A stretch of DNA of 64,000 nucleotides from Falciphora oryzae (lineage: Eukaryota > Ascomycota > Sordariomycetes > Magnaporthales > Magnaporthaceae): the NCBI GenBank assembly GCA_000733355.1, contig JNVV01000015.1, positions 602,663 through 666,662 on the forward strand. Reading direction: 5' to 3'. Below are positions 11,136-21,624 of this stretch, piece after piece (position 1 is the stretch's first letter; each line of letters begins with the position of its first letter). The notes below the pieces were generated by a model. That model was given only the letters and a program-made list of their open reading frames with translations. It ran no database searches and was not told the origin of the DNA. Position numbers and translations under genes: made by a program.

Positions 11136-12244
11136 ACGTCAACCTAGTGGGAGATAGACGGGCAAGCAAGTGCTACCCACCGGTATTTCCGTCCAGCAGA
11201 CTCAGCGTTCATGTTAAAAATGAAAATGGATCATCCGAAATACCTGGATACCGAGCCGCGGAGCTGGGAACACAGTACCGCCAGCAAAGTAAAATGCCCA
11301 TTGTGCAAGGCGCCTCCTTCGCAACCCATTCTCTGCAAAAATGCTGCGGTTGAAGCCAACCGTCCTGGCACTGACCGCCGCCGAGGTCAAAGAGTACCAG
11401 AGCCGTTGGCGACATCGGCAGCATCCGTCACCGGAAAAGATAGACAACCAGGCTCAGGAACAACCTTCCGGAGCCGCGAAACGCCGTGAGCCCAGGATCC
11501 GGGTCTCGCCACCGTCTCCGGGCCCGAGATCGCTAGCCAACTCCAAGACCGACGATGTCTCTGCACGAGGGCACCGCGATACGCTTGCCACATCGCCTGC
11601 CCAGTCTCTCCGAGGCCGCGGAGCAGTCGACGCGACAGGATTCTTAGGGGAGCCAGCCCTTGGACCCGGAGAAGTCGGCGCCGTTGACTTCTCAACTCCA
11701 CGCCGCCTGCGAATCAGACGTCCGCAACATGCAAGCCCGTTCCTAGTCGGTGGTGGGCGGCACGCGAGCCGAGAGCAGGGCCAGTCAGAGCTGGCGGTCG
11801 AGTCATCCCACAATCCTGGCATCCCGGCTGCGGCAGAGGCAGGCCAGAGTGCGTCCAGTGCCGTACCGCAAAGCCAGCCTTGCCCTGCAATCGCGCCGTG
11901 GGAGGCATCGGCACATATGGACCTGTCCCTTGCTTCATCGACTGCGATACCGAAGTTTCCGCTCCCGGCCTCACGGGCCCAACTGGGAGCGTCGGCGGCA
12001 GTAGCCGATGAATTTGTGAGTATAGCATGCCCGTGATCTGCCAGGAATGTCCGCATGGCTAACCATTGACGGTCGCTATCGTGCGTCTCGTGGAATTGTA
12101 GAAAATTCCATCTGCTCCCGTTGGCATCTCCGGTCAGCTGGTGTCAGCAAGCTTGCTGGGAGAGCCGGCGACGCCGCCCAGACACTCGTCTTTGCAGGGC
12201 CAGGCTGACAATTCACCGTCCAGTGTCTCTGTCAGTTCGCACAT

Positions 12245-12254
12245 CATTATATAC
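12245..12254 (+). promoter_or_regulatory. TATA-like box for the gene at 12316
   Basis: A TTATATA element about 65 bp before the ATG, followed by three tandem CCCATCCT units that form a pyrimidine-rich leader. The placement fits a fungal core promoter. Confidence 0.45.
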
Positions 12255-12315
12255 CCTCCTCCCATCCTCCCATCCTCCCATCCGTTCGCGTGGTAAGCGA
12301 GCTGACCCGAGCCCC

Positions 12316-12903
12316 ATGCGAGCTCAGTCGAGCGAGAGTCGGACGAGGTCCCTCATGGCGACAGTCAGGTCCCTGCGGACCCGGATAACCTCCGCCGGCA
12401 GGCCATCACGCAGGAGGGACGAGCTCGAGGCCCGCGGCTCACCATCGTCCACGAGACCCGAACGACCTGCCGCCGCTACCGCAGCCTCATCGTCCTCGGT
12501 ACCGCCGCAGCTGGATGCAGCAAGTGCCTTCCAGATCTACAATGATGCGCTCCCTGCGGCGATCCAGCCACAGACGCCCCAGAACCTGCCCGAGGCACGA
12601 CATCGCGGCCGTCTTTTCGATGGCACGAGCGCCAGCGGCGCGCAGACCGCTCCCGTATGGCGCACGGGAACCATGTCGGCAGCAGCACCAGGCGGCGGCG
12701 GCGCAGTAGGCACCGGCACCACGAGACGGCGCTACCCCGCGCGGCGGGCACCGAGTCCGCCTGGGCTGGACACCCCTGGGTTCAGAGGGCTGTACGGAGG
12801 ATTGGAGAATACGGACGACGCGGCGCTCTTCGATCGGGCTTCGAGGCTTGCGGGAGATCGGCGGCCAAGGGATCCCAGCCCAGGTGACAATGGTCCGCCT
12901 TGA
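12316..12903 (+). CDS. Conserved ascomycete protein of unknown function
   Basis: Single-exon gene of 195 aa. The function is unknown. The N-terminal third is rich in Arg and Ser, without a signal peptide or membrane segment. The C-terminal half has short motifs I recognise from uncharacterised Sordariomycete proteins: AFQIYNDALP, QPQTPQNLPEARH, RRAPSPPGLDTPGFRGLYGG and the acidic ENTDDAALF tail. These motifs are separated by low-complexity linkers, which suggests an intrinsically disordered protein with linear interaction motifs. The ATG at 12316 is preferred because a TATA-like box lies about 65 bp upstream; a second in-frame ATG is at 12355. The open frame reaches upstream to 12121 without another ATG. 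The TPQNLPEARH motif is what makes me treat it as real. Confidence 0.7.
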   Translation: MRAQSSESRTRSLMATVRSLRTRITSAGRPSRRRDELEARGSPSSTRPERPAAATAASSSSVPPQLDAASAFQIYNDALPAAIQPQTPQNLPEARHRGRLFDGTSASGAQTAPVWRTGTMSAAAPGGGGAVGTGTTRRRYPARRAPSPPGLDTPGFRGLYGGLENTDDAALFDRASRLAGDRRPRDPSPGDNGPP

Positions 12904-15115
12904 GGGGTTTGGCAAGACGTTGAGGCTGGCGGTGAGCAAGGTGCGGAGAGCATCGAGCACGCAGAAAATTCTGTGCTGCGGGTAAGACCCCTGTGAAGTG
13001 TTGGCGTCCGCATGCGGAGGAGGGTCTTACAGTGCCCGGGTTGGTAGCCGGGCGCAAGTGAACGTACGGGGGGGTTCGCCTTGTTTTTTTGTTTCTTGTC
13101 CTCGTCCCTGATATCCTCACCGCATCATTCTTCCGTTCCCGAACTGGTAGAGAGAGAAACCGACATGCTTATCAGCTTCATTCTTGCAGTGTTATCCCCA
13201 TGTACGAACAAGCCGGTGCTCGGACGTATCACTACGACTGAATGGGAAATCGATTCTGCCGAAAGACCGATACCGACATGCGTTGCCAGCTCCTTGCAAT
13301 CCTCCTGCGGGCTGGCGCAAACCTAGAATTGCACACCGCAAGTATTATCCGGTGGATAGCCTTGTGCAATTACATCCAACGGGTGCATACTATGCATTCT
13401 GCACAAAACCACACAGGCTTGTGAAAGCAGATTGTGTCGAGCGCAATTATTTGTGCTGCACTTGGACGACATGGATTGCCTGGTGAGACAAAGGCAGTTT
13501 TGCCTGAGGCTGCCACCTCTCCCAGCCAACCAAAGCGAAGGTCACCTTATCCGGCAGTTGCTCTGCTGACGAGAGAGCAACCAGCTCGCATGGCTGGGGT
13601 GGGAATAGCTTGGCAGGTCGCTCTGCAGTCGCCCGGATTGGCTGAGGCCAAGGTTAGCAGAGGGTCGTATTTGCAGTCACCAATCTTTCAGGCACCTCCC
13701 CTTCTCTCAAACAGGCCCGGGCGCTGACCGCCGCGGATCAAGAACGCGCCGGGGTTGCCGAGCCAGATTGCACCTGACACCCCTGTCTCCCCTGCAGGTC
13801 ATGTCTGCCGATTGTGAGACCTGGCAAAGCGCGGCGGCTGACTGCCTGCCACCTGTCTGCGGGTGACAGAAAAAAAAGTTGGCGGCCGACGGGCGGGAGC
13901 GCACGCACGACTTCTCTGGCATCGCGTTCCACCAGGTGAGGTGGAGACCATCTGCGCGGCCTTGGTGCGCGGGCCCTCATTGGCCAGAACGGGCTGCTGC
14001 CAAAAAGAAGCTCAGATTCGCCCAGAGCGGCGGGGGCCTTATTCTGGGGGACCCACCCAGCACAGCTTGGCTGACTTGCCTGACTGACAAAGCGGGATGG
14101 GGCCAATGAGGTCGCGGGCGCGGCCAACGCGCGCCGCCCTTCAAAGCGGGAGCTCGACCAGCCTGGCGTGCTTGGCCCCTCAGCAGAATAGTGGAGCCTA
14201 CAGTGTGTTTCCAATGTGTGCCGCGCCTCGAAAGACTGTCCTCCGACGCCTCACGCGGTGCCGTTGCTGGAGCGCACACGGCCTTCCCTCCCTTGCTCGC
14301 CTGTTACGGCGCAAAAACCTGTGGCTGGGGATTATAGCGGGTGGATATTAATGGACTAACAGCACGTCACAATCGGTACTCCCGGTGCCCTGCTGCTGCT
14401 TGCTCGCTCTTGCCTCGCCTTGCCTGGCTTCCCCACGCAGCTGGCCGGCTGCTTCTTCCTCTCACGAATCGCTCGCTGTCTGCAGCACCTCCTTCCCTCT
14501 CTTCCGCGCTCACGCTGCACTTTAGGGTTCCCTCTTCCACCTCCCATCCTGTTGCCTTTTTGAGCCCTTCACACCCGCCCATAAAGTTCCGTGCCTCCCC
14601 CCTTCCCTTTTCCTTGAAGCCTTCCTACACCATCACCACTTTCCAGCCTTGGGTTTTTCATACACGATCCTCCAACCTTGTGGTCAGCCTAGCCAAGCTC
14701 TCCACTCTTCTATCACACCTCGTCTACTGCCTCTCAAGACTTCTCGGTGTTCCTCCACACCTCGGCCTCGTCGTCCTCGCCGCCGCCCTTCCGCCCTCCG
14801 ACTCTACCTACCTCCCACGCATTCGTACTCTTTCTCTCTGATCCAATTGACCTCACTCCACCCCGTCACTTATGAATCATTTATCCTCATCGGACTTTTT
14901 TTACATTCAATTGATCCTCCCGGTCCATCTTCTCCACACTCCGGTCGTCGTCTAAGTCGACGCGCCTCGGGGCTTACAAGCACCACCGCGTCTACCTCTT
15001 TAACTTCGCACCCTCACAGCCACCGTAGCACTGCACTGCACTGCACACGCACAACGTGAACTCTAACCAGATCAAAGAATCTCACCCAAATCTAGCGCAG
15101 ATCTTGACCAGCAAG
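12904..15115. other. Intergenic region and long pyrimidine-rich leader
   Basis: 2.2 kb without a supported gene. From about 14400 to 15050 the plus strand is strongly C/T-rich, as in fungal promoters and 5' leaders, and probably serves the gene at 15116. Open frames here only reflect the base bias. Confidence 0.6.
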
Positions 15116-16027
15116 ATGTCTTCCTTTGGTCGCACCTCGTCGCCGGTCCTCACTATGCCGCTGCAGTCTGCTGCCCAGGCTCCCTTTGGCAGACAGCTAT
15201 TCACACACCCATCGTCGTTTGGCCAGTCGGCTTCATGGACTCAGTCCTTCGCGCAAAACATGGCCCAGACGTCGCGGGGCCGCAAGCGGTCCCGCGACGA
15301 GGCGGCGGTCAACCTGGACGCACCTGAGAAGGCGCCGCCGCCGGTCGAGGTCCCCAAGGAGTCTGAGGACGAGTGGGAGTATGGCCCGGGCATGGTGCTC
15401 ATCAAGAAGAGCACCGGCTACGTCCATGACGCATCCAACCAGACTGGCACCTGGCTCGAGGAGCAGAAGGCTCGCGACGAGGCCCGCAAGGTCGCAGAGG
15501 CGCTCGAACTCCAGCAGCGACAAGCCATGGAGCGGCCATCCCTGAGGAGCAACAAGTCATCCCGCCTGGACGTCTCGACCCGCCCGGACAGCTCGCCAAT
15601 CCGCTCTAGCGTCGACAACGCCGCCCAATCGCCATCCGACTCACCCAGCCAGCCAATTGTGGACGACTTCACCATGCACCTCGGCATCGGCTGGAGCCGC
15701 ATCAGCGATGATGAGCACATCCAGGCTGCCGCCCGTGGATGGGCCAGGTACATCGAGAACCACTACCCTGTCAGCAACGCCAAAATCCGGCTGGAGAGCC
15801 GAGGCCTCGAGTCATACCTCGTCGAGGCCAATGAGGGCTACTTCCTTTTTGCAGAGAACCTGCGTCAGGGACGCCTCGTCAGCCAGAACTCCCAGCGCGC
15901 CCTCGAGAACCTCAAGACATCGCCCCCAACATTCGACGGCGCCGAGACCATGATGGCCACCTCAACACCAAAGCCGGTCGACGTCGACCCCATGGCCCAC
16001 AACGAAGTGGCGATGGACATGAACTGA
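15116..16027 (+). CDS. Conserved ascomycete protein of unknown function with a GWxRISxDEHIQAAARGWARYIE block
   Basis: Single-exon gene of 303 aa that I recognise only as a conserved hypothetical protein of filamentous ascomycetes. Residues 60-70 include a basic RGRKRSRDE stretch that could act as a nuclear signal. An acidic segment and a Gln/Arg-rich coiled stretch (EEQKARDEARKVAEALE, about 125-140) follow. The most conserved part lies at about residues 185-265, with LGIGWSRISDDEHIQAA, ARYIENHYPVSNAKIRLES and LVEANEGYFLFAENLRQG. There is no catalytic motif, signal peptide or membrane segment. The ATG at 15116 is the first in frame; the frame stays open upstream to 15056 without another ATG. 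A long pyrimidine-rich leader precedes it, suggesting regulated transcription. A nuclear role is inferred from the basic patch only. Confidence 0.85.
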   Translation: MSSFGRTSSPVLTMPLQSAAQAPFGRQLFTHPSSFGQSASWTQSFAQNMAQTSRGRKRSRDEAAVNLDAPEKAPPPVEVPKESEDEWEYGPGMVLIKKSTGYVHDASNQTGTWLEEQKARDEARKVAEALELQQRQAMERPSLRSNKSSRLDVSTRPDSSPIRSSVDNAAQSPSDSPSQPIVDDFTMHLGIGWSRISDDEHIQAAARGWARYIENHYPVSNAKIRLESRGLESYLVEANEGYFLFAENLRQGRLVSQNSQRALENLKTSPPTFDGAETMMATSTPKPVDVDPMAHNEVAMDMN

Positions 16028-19000
16028 TTGGCTCAAACGACTTTTGCTTGGTGCTTTGTTTGATTAAGTGGGGTGTCAATTAGGCGTTTTGGTTGGCAGA
16101 ACTGCCAGCCGGCATGGATGACGGACCGGCACGAGGGCGATCGATCGATACCGACGACGACGACATTTCCAACCCAGGCGCAACGAGTCTTTCTCTCTTT
16201 CGCTTGCTCTTGCTGATTTTTTCCGATTTTCTGATTTCTTTCTGGGAAGGTAAAAACGAAACAGCGGCGTTTCTTGCTTTCATTTCGGGGAACAGGGAAA
16301 TGACGGCGTCCTTGCATTTGTCTGTAACATTACCATCAGTTTTACGCCCACAGCGCCATCGTGCCCTCCCATACGATGCAGCGGTGAATTAGCTTTCTAT
16401 TCTTCGAAAATGGCTTCCGTCGTGTGATGATCAGATATTCCGTGCATGTTGAATCGGCTCCCGAGGATAACCGAACAAGTGTCATCGAAAAAAAAAAAAA
16501 AAAAAAAAAAACCGTGGCGCGAGTCACGGAAAGTCTCGCACCGACACGCCGGCCGTCGGAGAGGAGACAGGAGAGGGCCTAGGCTATTGGGCCGTCGGCT
16601 TCGCAGCGGTTGCGCGCGGTCTGGAAGGCTTGATCGCAAGAGACCGGGGCTCAACCTAAGCTTTCAACGGCGTCGGTCCAAGGTTGCGGAGATTCTGGGG
16701 ACAGAGAGGACCGTGCGCCAGTGTGCCGTCGAGTCCGGTCTTTTTCTTTTCCTGCCTGACTGCCTGAGGTTCCTGTCATTTCCTCCTCCGTCTTACTGCC
16801 TGAGGTTCCAGGTCTGTCTGGCGTGCTAGCTCGCTCGAGTCTTCTGCTGGTCACTCTGCAAAAGGTTCCTTGGGGCGCCACTGAGCGGGTGCGTTGATGG
16901 CTGGCGTGGATTTTCCCAACTTTGCAACGGCCAGTTTTACCCTTCGGACTTTCATGCGGCGCTCTCGAGTACCCTCATCGTGTCAGCGGGCTGTAATAAG
17001 ATAAAAGCTCCCGAGCTTGACCTTGGCTGAGGTCGTCTTTTCTCACCATCTGAGAAAGTTTCTCACTGATGGCTGCGGGAACCTCCTCCGTGCCAGCCAC
17101 AGCCCATCAGCCACAACCCACGCGAGCATGCCGGACGTCCGAGTGCCCTGGTTACTCCAGTTTGGTATCCAATGGCCGGGTGGAATTTTTTTCTCCTGGT
17201 CTCCTCTTCCGTTTGAACGAAGAATTCGGTCCCAAGATCGCGCCGACTTAGATGAGCGAAGCTGCCCTTCAGTTCGCGCGGTTCATGTCTCTCATCCGTC
17301 GTTGATTTTGCTGTTGAACGATAGGTAGCCTCATCCCATTGAGTGCGGATGAATTCCTGTCTTCTTCGGTAGAAAAGCGGGCACGATGGGATCAACAAAC
17401 GGGCATCTCACAGGTCTCGAGGGATAGCAGCTTGTTTTCCTATCCAGGTGTTTACTATACCTCGTACCCCGAACGTTGACACCTTGCCTGTTAGGCAGCA
17501 GCGAAGTCATAATCGACCAACAGCCAGCCAACCAGTGGAATCCAGGAACTACACGTCCGCTTTTGGTGATTACCAACGGGACATTGCAGTGGCCGGCACT
17601 TCCCATTGGATCGGACGCTCAGTGGCTGGGAGAAGTACCCCCTGTCAAGTGCTGGCTCACGTCAATAGGCCGCCACTGGCAGACGGCGGCCTCCCCCATC
17701 GACAATTTGTGTCCCTCTGGATGGATGCAGAACGCAGGCGGGCGGAGGCAGAGGCGTTTGCTTGCTGCAGGGAGAGCTTTAGGTTGGTTCTGCAGCAAAG
17801 CAACTCGCCGTTTTCGTTTCGTTTCCGAACCTGGTCTTATGACGTTCCCAAACATACCTCTGGGGCGACGACCTGCTCCCCTCCCTCCACCCATCCATCT
17901 CCCCTGCCCTGCCACCTTCTTTGCTTATTTTGTCTTTGTTTTCGCAAAGGAGTGGGTGTGTGGTCTCAGATTTTGGTGGGTGCAGCAGACCTAGGTCAAA
18001 AGCCATCAGGCCCTATCAAACGGTGCCAGAACGAACGCGTCCAGGAGGTTGAGTGGGGTGGGCCACGGCCGTTGTGGATGGGTGGATGGATGGCTGGGAG
18101 GGAGTCGACGTGCAGCAACGAAAGAGACATGCACGCACACTGCCTGCAGCAGCTCCCTCAACCAAGGAATTTCAGCTGCAAGCGGATGCAGGCTGGCTCG
18201 CTGGTTGCCGGCTTGTGGATAGGTGCCCGCCCGCCTGTCAGACAGAGTTTTCTTCTTCACTTTTGGGTTGTTTTCCTTTGTTCTTCTGGCGCCGCTCGAC
18301 TCGCGCAGGCAGGCAGGCAGACAGAAGCAAGGAACAAAAACTCTTTTTGCTTTTCTTGTTATATAACACTATCGTCTGTTCTTACATCGGTTCCTGTTTA
18401 GCGATATTTCAGCGCAATGCATCAGCAACTGCATTGAGTATTGATTGAGAACACAGTGGTCTGTCTACTGTCTGACAAAGAACGACTGCTACAATTCCTT
18501 CAACCTATTCGCAAAAGGGAATTTCGGCGCCTTACACGCGTTGCCTCGAACCGCTTCTCCACGTTCGACTCATCCAGGTCCGACCGGACGGGTCCTCGGT
18601 CCTTTAGCGACCGCCAATCAGCAGGCCAAGACGGCCCCTCGTCTCCTCGTGAGCTGCAAGTGGCAAAAACCCGGCTGTCGCTCGCGCCCTGTCCTGGGGG
18701 TCCAGCTCTGGCTGCCGAGCGGCTCGCAGGTTGGATCGTTCAGCACCAGTCGCCTCTTCGGAGCCGGGGAAAAGGGCGACTAAGAATCCATTTTTTCTCC
18801 TTCGCTCTGGGCGAAACAGGATCCAGAGAAAAGAAGGGGCAAAGTCAGGAGGAGTGAAGGCAGGCAAGGCACACACACAACGCACACGCCTCGCAGGACG
18901 GGGCAGGCGAACAGACGCCCGGCGCCATCCGCATCCACATCCATCCAGTCTCGGTTGCAGGGCAATCCGTTCAATTGTCAGTCAAGAAGGTGGTAGCCCG

Positions 19001-19599
19001 GGTCAACTCTCCAGTCACGCTAGCTTGTCAACGTCGCGTGCAGGTAATCAATTGCCCTCTCTCTTTCTCTTCCCCCTTCTCCTCTCTCCCTAATTCCACC
19101 CTTCTCAGCTCTCCATCTTTGGTTTTTCCTTCTAACAATAGCAAAGCACAAACAAGCCCTGGAGGAGCTCAATATTGAGCCACCACCACAGCTCCCACAG
19201 CGCAGTGCATGACCCTGTTTTTCCCTCGCTTCGCACGAGCAACCTTGCGCACAGTCTCCGCCCCACTTTCTTCAACGCACCCGAGCTTCTTTGTGGTCCT
19301 GAGGCTGGCTGGGCGCTTGTGCCAGAGGGGGTTAGCTGGCGGGGACGCGACCAACTCAATCGTCCCCAGCAGCAGAGTTGAGCTGGGCGCCTGTGCTCTG
19401 CATCGCCACTCTCCAAAGCTGGCGGGCCTGGGCCGCTGACAACCGATTGACGACGACGACGACGGCACGATCAAACGTTTCTTTTATACGAGTAACGACG
19501 CGACAGGAAGGTCGGTGAAAAGACGACCGAGACCCCCAACGACCGACCAGAGCGCGACACACCCACCGCCCGTGGCCATCACTGGGCGGGGCCGCATTC
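16028..19599. other. Long intergenic region upstream of the BTB gene
   Basis: 3.6 kb. It contains an A-run at 16488-16511 (24 nt) and pyrimidine-rich stretches near 19060-19130 that probably belong to the promoter or leader of the BTB gene. A 317-codon open frame at 17448-18401 lacks an ATG start and any recognisable motif. No RNA gene was recognised. Confidence 0.6.
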
Positions 19600-21624
19600 A
19601 TGGTCTCGCAACCAGACCACCACATCTCCAGCTCGTTGGCGCTGAGGGGGACGTCGTCGCTGGTGCCCACGGCATCAGGAGGAGCAGGAGGAGGCAGCAC
19701 GTCGGGGAGCGACAGGCACCACCACCATTACCCACAAACCAACGAAAGACATGCCGCCTCCGTCGTCGGCGGGAGCAGCAGCCGTGAAGGCGGAGGAGGA
19801 GGCGGTGGTGGTGGTGGGAGCAGCGCTAGGTCGTCCACGTCGCGCGCGCGGAGGTACAATAGGTCACACGCGGGCGGCACCAGCAGCAGCAGCAACGCCT
19901 ACATGCCGCAGAACGAGTTCCCCGTCTTCAGCCACTCGGGCGACGTCGAGATCATCGTGCGCGTCCGGTCGGGCCACGAGAACAGGTACCTCCTGCACCG
20001 GCACACCCTCACTCGCTTCTCGGGCTTCTTCGAGGCCAGCATGAGCAGCGAGTGGTCCCGCGCCCGCGCCGTCCCGGCTCTGCCGTCGCCCTCCTCGCCC
20101 GAAGGTGGTGCCCCGCTGGCCCTCACACAAGGAACCGAGCTCGCAAGGGTTGCCGGCCCTGGCGGTGTCGACGGCTTAGGTATCAATCCAACGGCTTCAG
20201 AAGCGGGCGGCATGGCTCCTGCAGCGACGCCGTCACAACAGCAGCTGGGTCCCATGAAGAAGAGGTGGCGCTACGAGCTGGACCTGGGTGCGGGAGGCAA
20301 CGACATACCAATGCTGGTGCAGAAGGAGGAGGAGAGCAGTCCGACGTCGGCAGACCAAGACCGCTCGAGGCCGCCGACAAACTCTCTTTTCGGAGGCGGC
20401 GGCGCACCCCAGTCATCCTCATCGTCGCGCAAATACCCGTCCTCGACCTCGTCGACCCACAATACGCCCTCGATCGGCAGCCATGGCTTCTTCAGGTCCG
20501 TCGCCAACCTCGGTCTGACGCACCACCACCGCTCGTCATCCTCCAGGGAACCCAGCCTGCCGCCCCCGACACAGTCCGAGCAGGACCTCCTGCGCGATTA
20601 CGATAATCTGTTCCGCATCATGTACAATTATCCACCACTCCTCGACGGCATCAACATTGCCGACGCCTACGTGCAGTGTAAGTCGTTGCTTGGGCTGGCG
20701 GACCAGTACGATGCCCTGGCAGTTGTGGGCCCTCGCGTCGACCATCACCTGCTGCAGTTCCAGTCGCGACTCTGGCGCCAGATCGCAAAGTATCCCATCA
20801 GCTATCTGCGCCTCGCCTACCTGGCCCGGTCGCGCGTTATCTTCCAGGAGGCTCTCATCCACGTCGTGGGGCAGTGGCCGGCCGGTGAGCGCAGCCTGCG
20901 CGCCGCCCTGCCGCCCCAGGTCCTGGATTTGATTGAGGACAAAGTAGACGAGCTTGAAGAGTCGGTCACGCGCGTCGAGAGTCGCCTGTTTCGCCTGGGC
21001 CTCACCACCCGCGCCGGCGAGCGCGTTTCGCCCTCGACCGCGTACCTCGACTGGCTCGCCGTCAGCCTATTCCGCCAGTGGCTAGCCGATAACACCAGCC
21101 CGCCGCCAACTCAACAATCGCCGCCCGCCCTGATATCGGACCGCCGAGGAGTCCGGGATTCGTCTTCCTCTTCCCGCGACGGCCCTATCCGGTTGTCGAG
21201 AGATCATCGCCATAGTCATCATCATAGCCACCACCGCCGCGGCTCGTACGACGACGGGCCCAGCAACCACGTGACGACGGTGGCGCTCCCGCCGCTGACA
21301 CCACCTCCCTTGGCGTCTCTGGGTCGGACGTACCGCACGCTGGGCTCAACGACGAGCGTGGCGTACCTGGGCCACGACGAGTGCAAGCGATTCCTCAAGC
21401 TCAGCGGCGAGCTGTACAGCCGCGACAACCTGCGCCGATTCGAGAAGCGCGTCGACGAGCTCAAGGCGATGGCGCGCGAGGTCGTGCGCCCGCTCATGGG
21501 CAGCGGGCTCGAGCTTGACGTCGCGGCCGCTTCAGGGGGCGGCGGCAAGGACTCGTCCGCCGTCGGGTACCTGACCTGCACCCGTGTGGACGACAGGGAT
21601 CTGCCATGGGCTCTTGATCGCTGA
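19600..21624 (+). CDS. BTB/POZ-domain protein with a large insert in the domain
   Basis: Single-exon gene of 674 aa. BTB domains mediate dimerisation or binding to cullin-3; the partner here is unknown. Residues 1-100 are low complexity (His, Ser and a Gly run). The BTB fold starts near residue 102 with NEFPVFSHSGDVEIIVRVRS and LLHRHTLTRFSGFFEASMS. About 175 residues of Ser/Pro/Gly-rich sequence then interrupt it, and it resumes near 326 with EQDLLRDYDNLFRIMYNYPP and IADAYVQCKSLLGLADQYDA. A helical region (about 400-480) and a second conserved block near 590-640 (YLGHDECKRFLKLSGELYSRDNLRRFEK) follow. The ATG at 19600 gives the whole frame; a later Met at residue 102 (19903) would still keep the BTB domain. 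There is no DNA-binding or kelch motif. Confidence 0.85.
   Translation: MVSQPDHHISSSLALRGTSSLVPTASGGAGGGSTSGSDRHHHHYPQTNERHAASVVGGSSSREGGGGGGGGGGSSARSSTSRARRYNRSHAGGTSSSSNAYMPQNEFPVFSHSGDVEIIVRVRSGHENRYLLHRHTLTRFSGFFEASMSSEWSRARAVPALPSPSSPEGGAPLALTQGTELARVAGPGGVDGLGINPTASEAGGMAPAATPSQQQLGPMKKRWRYELDLGAGGNDIPMLVQKEEESSPTSADQDRSRPPTNSLFGGGGAPQSSSSSRKYPSSTSSTHNTPSIGSHGFFRSVANLGLTHHHRSSSSREPSLPPPTQSEQDLLRDYDNLFRIMYNYPPLLDGINIADAYVQCKSLLGLADQYDALAVVGPRVDHHLLQFQSRLWRQIAKYPISYLRLAYLARSRVIFQEALIHVVGQWPAGERSLRAALPPQVLDLIEDKVDELEESVTRVESRLFRLGLTTRAGERVSPSTAYLDWLAVSLFRQWLADNTSPPPTQQSPPALISDRRGVRDSSSSSRDGPIRLSRDHRHSHHHSHHRRGSYDDGPSNHVTTVALPPLTPPPLASLGRTYRTLGSTTSVAYLGHDECKRFLKLSGELYSRDNLRRFEKRVDELKAMAREVVRPLMGSGLELDVAAASGGGGKDSSAVGYLTCTRVDDRDLPWALDR

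Larger units (their letters stand above)
9043..12315. other. Intergenic region with a poly-C tract
   Basis: 3.3 kb between the divergent starts of the PDK1 gene and the conserved gene at 12316. The GC-rich part nearest 9043 is presumably the PDK1 promoter and leader. Two overlapping antisense open frames at 11341-12036 (plus) and 11454-12056 (minus) look like nothing I recognise. The 28-nt C-run at 11108-11135 is the most unusual element. Confidence 0.6.

Noticed and set aside
11341..12056. Overlapping antisense open frames of 231 and 200 codons (11341-12036 plus, 11454-12056 minus)
   Set aside because: Neither has a recognisable motif, and each is what GC-rich DNA gives on the opposite strand of the other. 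There is no splice or promoter support.
17448..18401. 317-codon plus-strand open frame
   Set aside because: It begins with GTG, lacks an early ATG and has the Cys/Arg/Ser-rich look of non-coding DNA. No domain.
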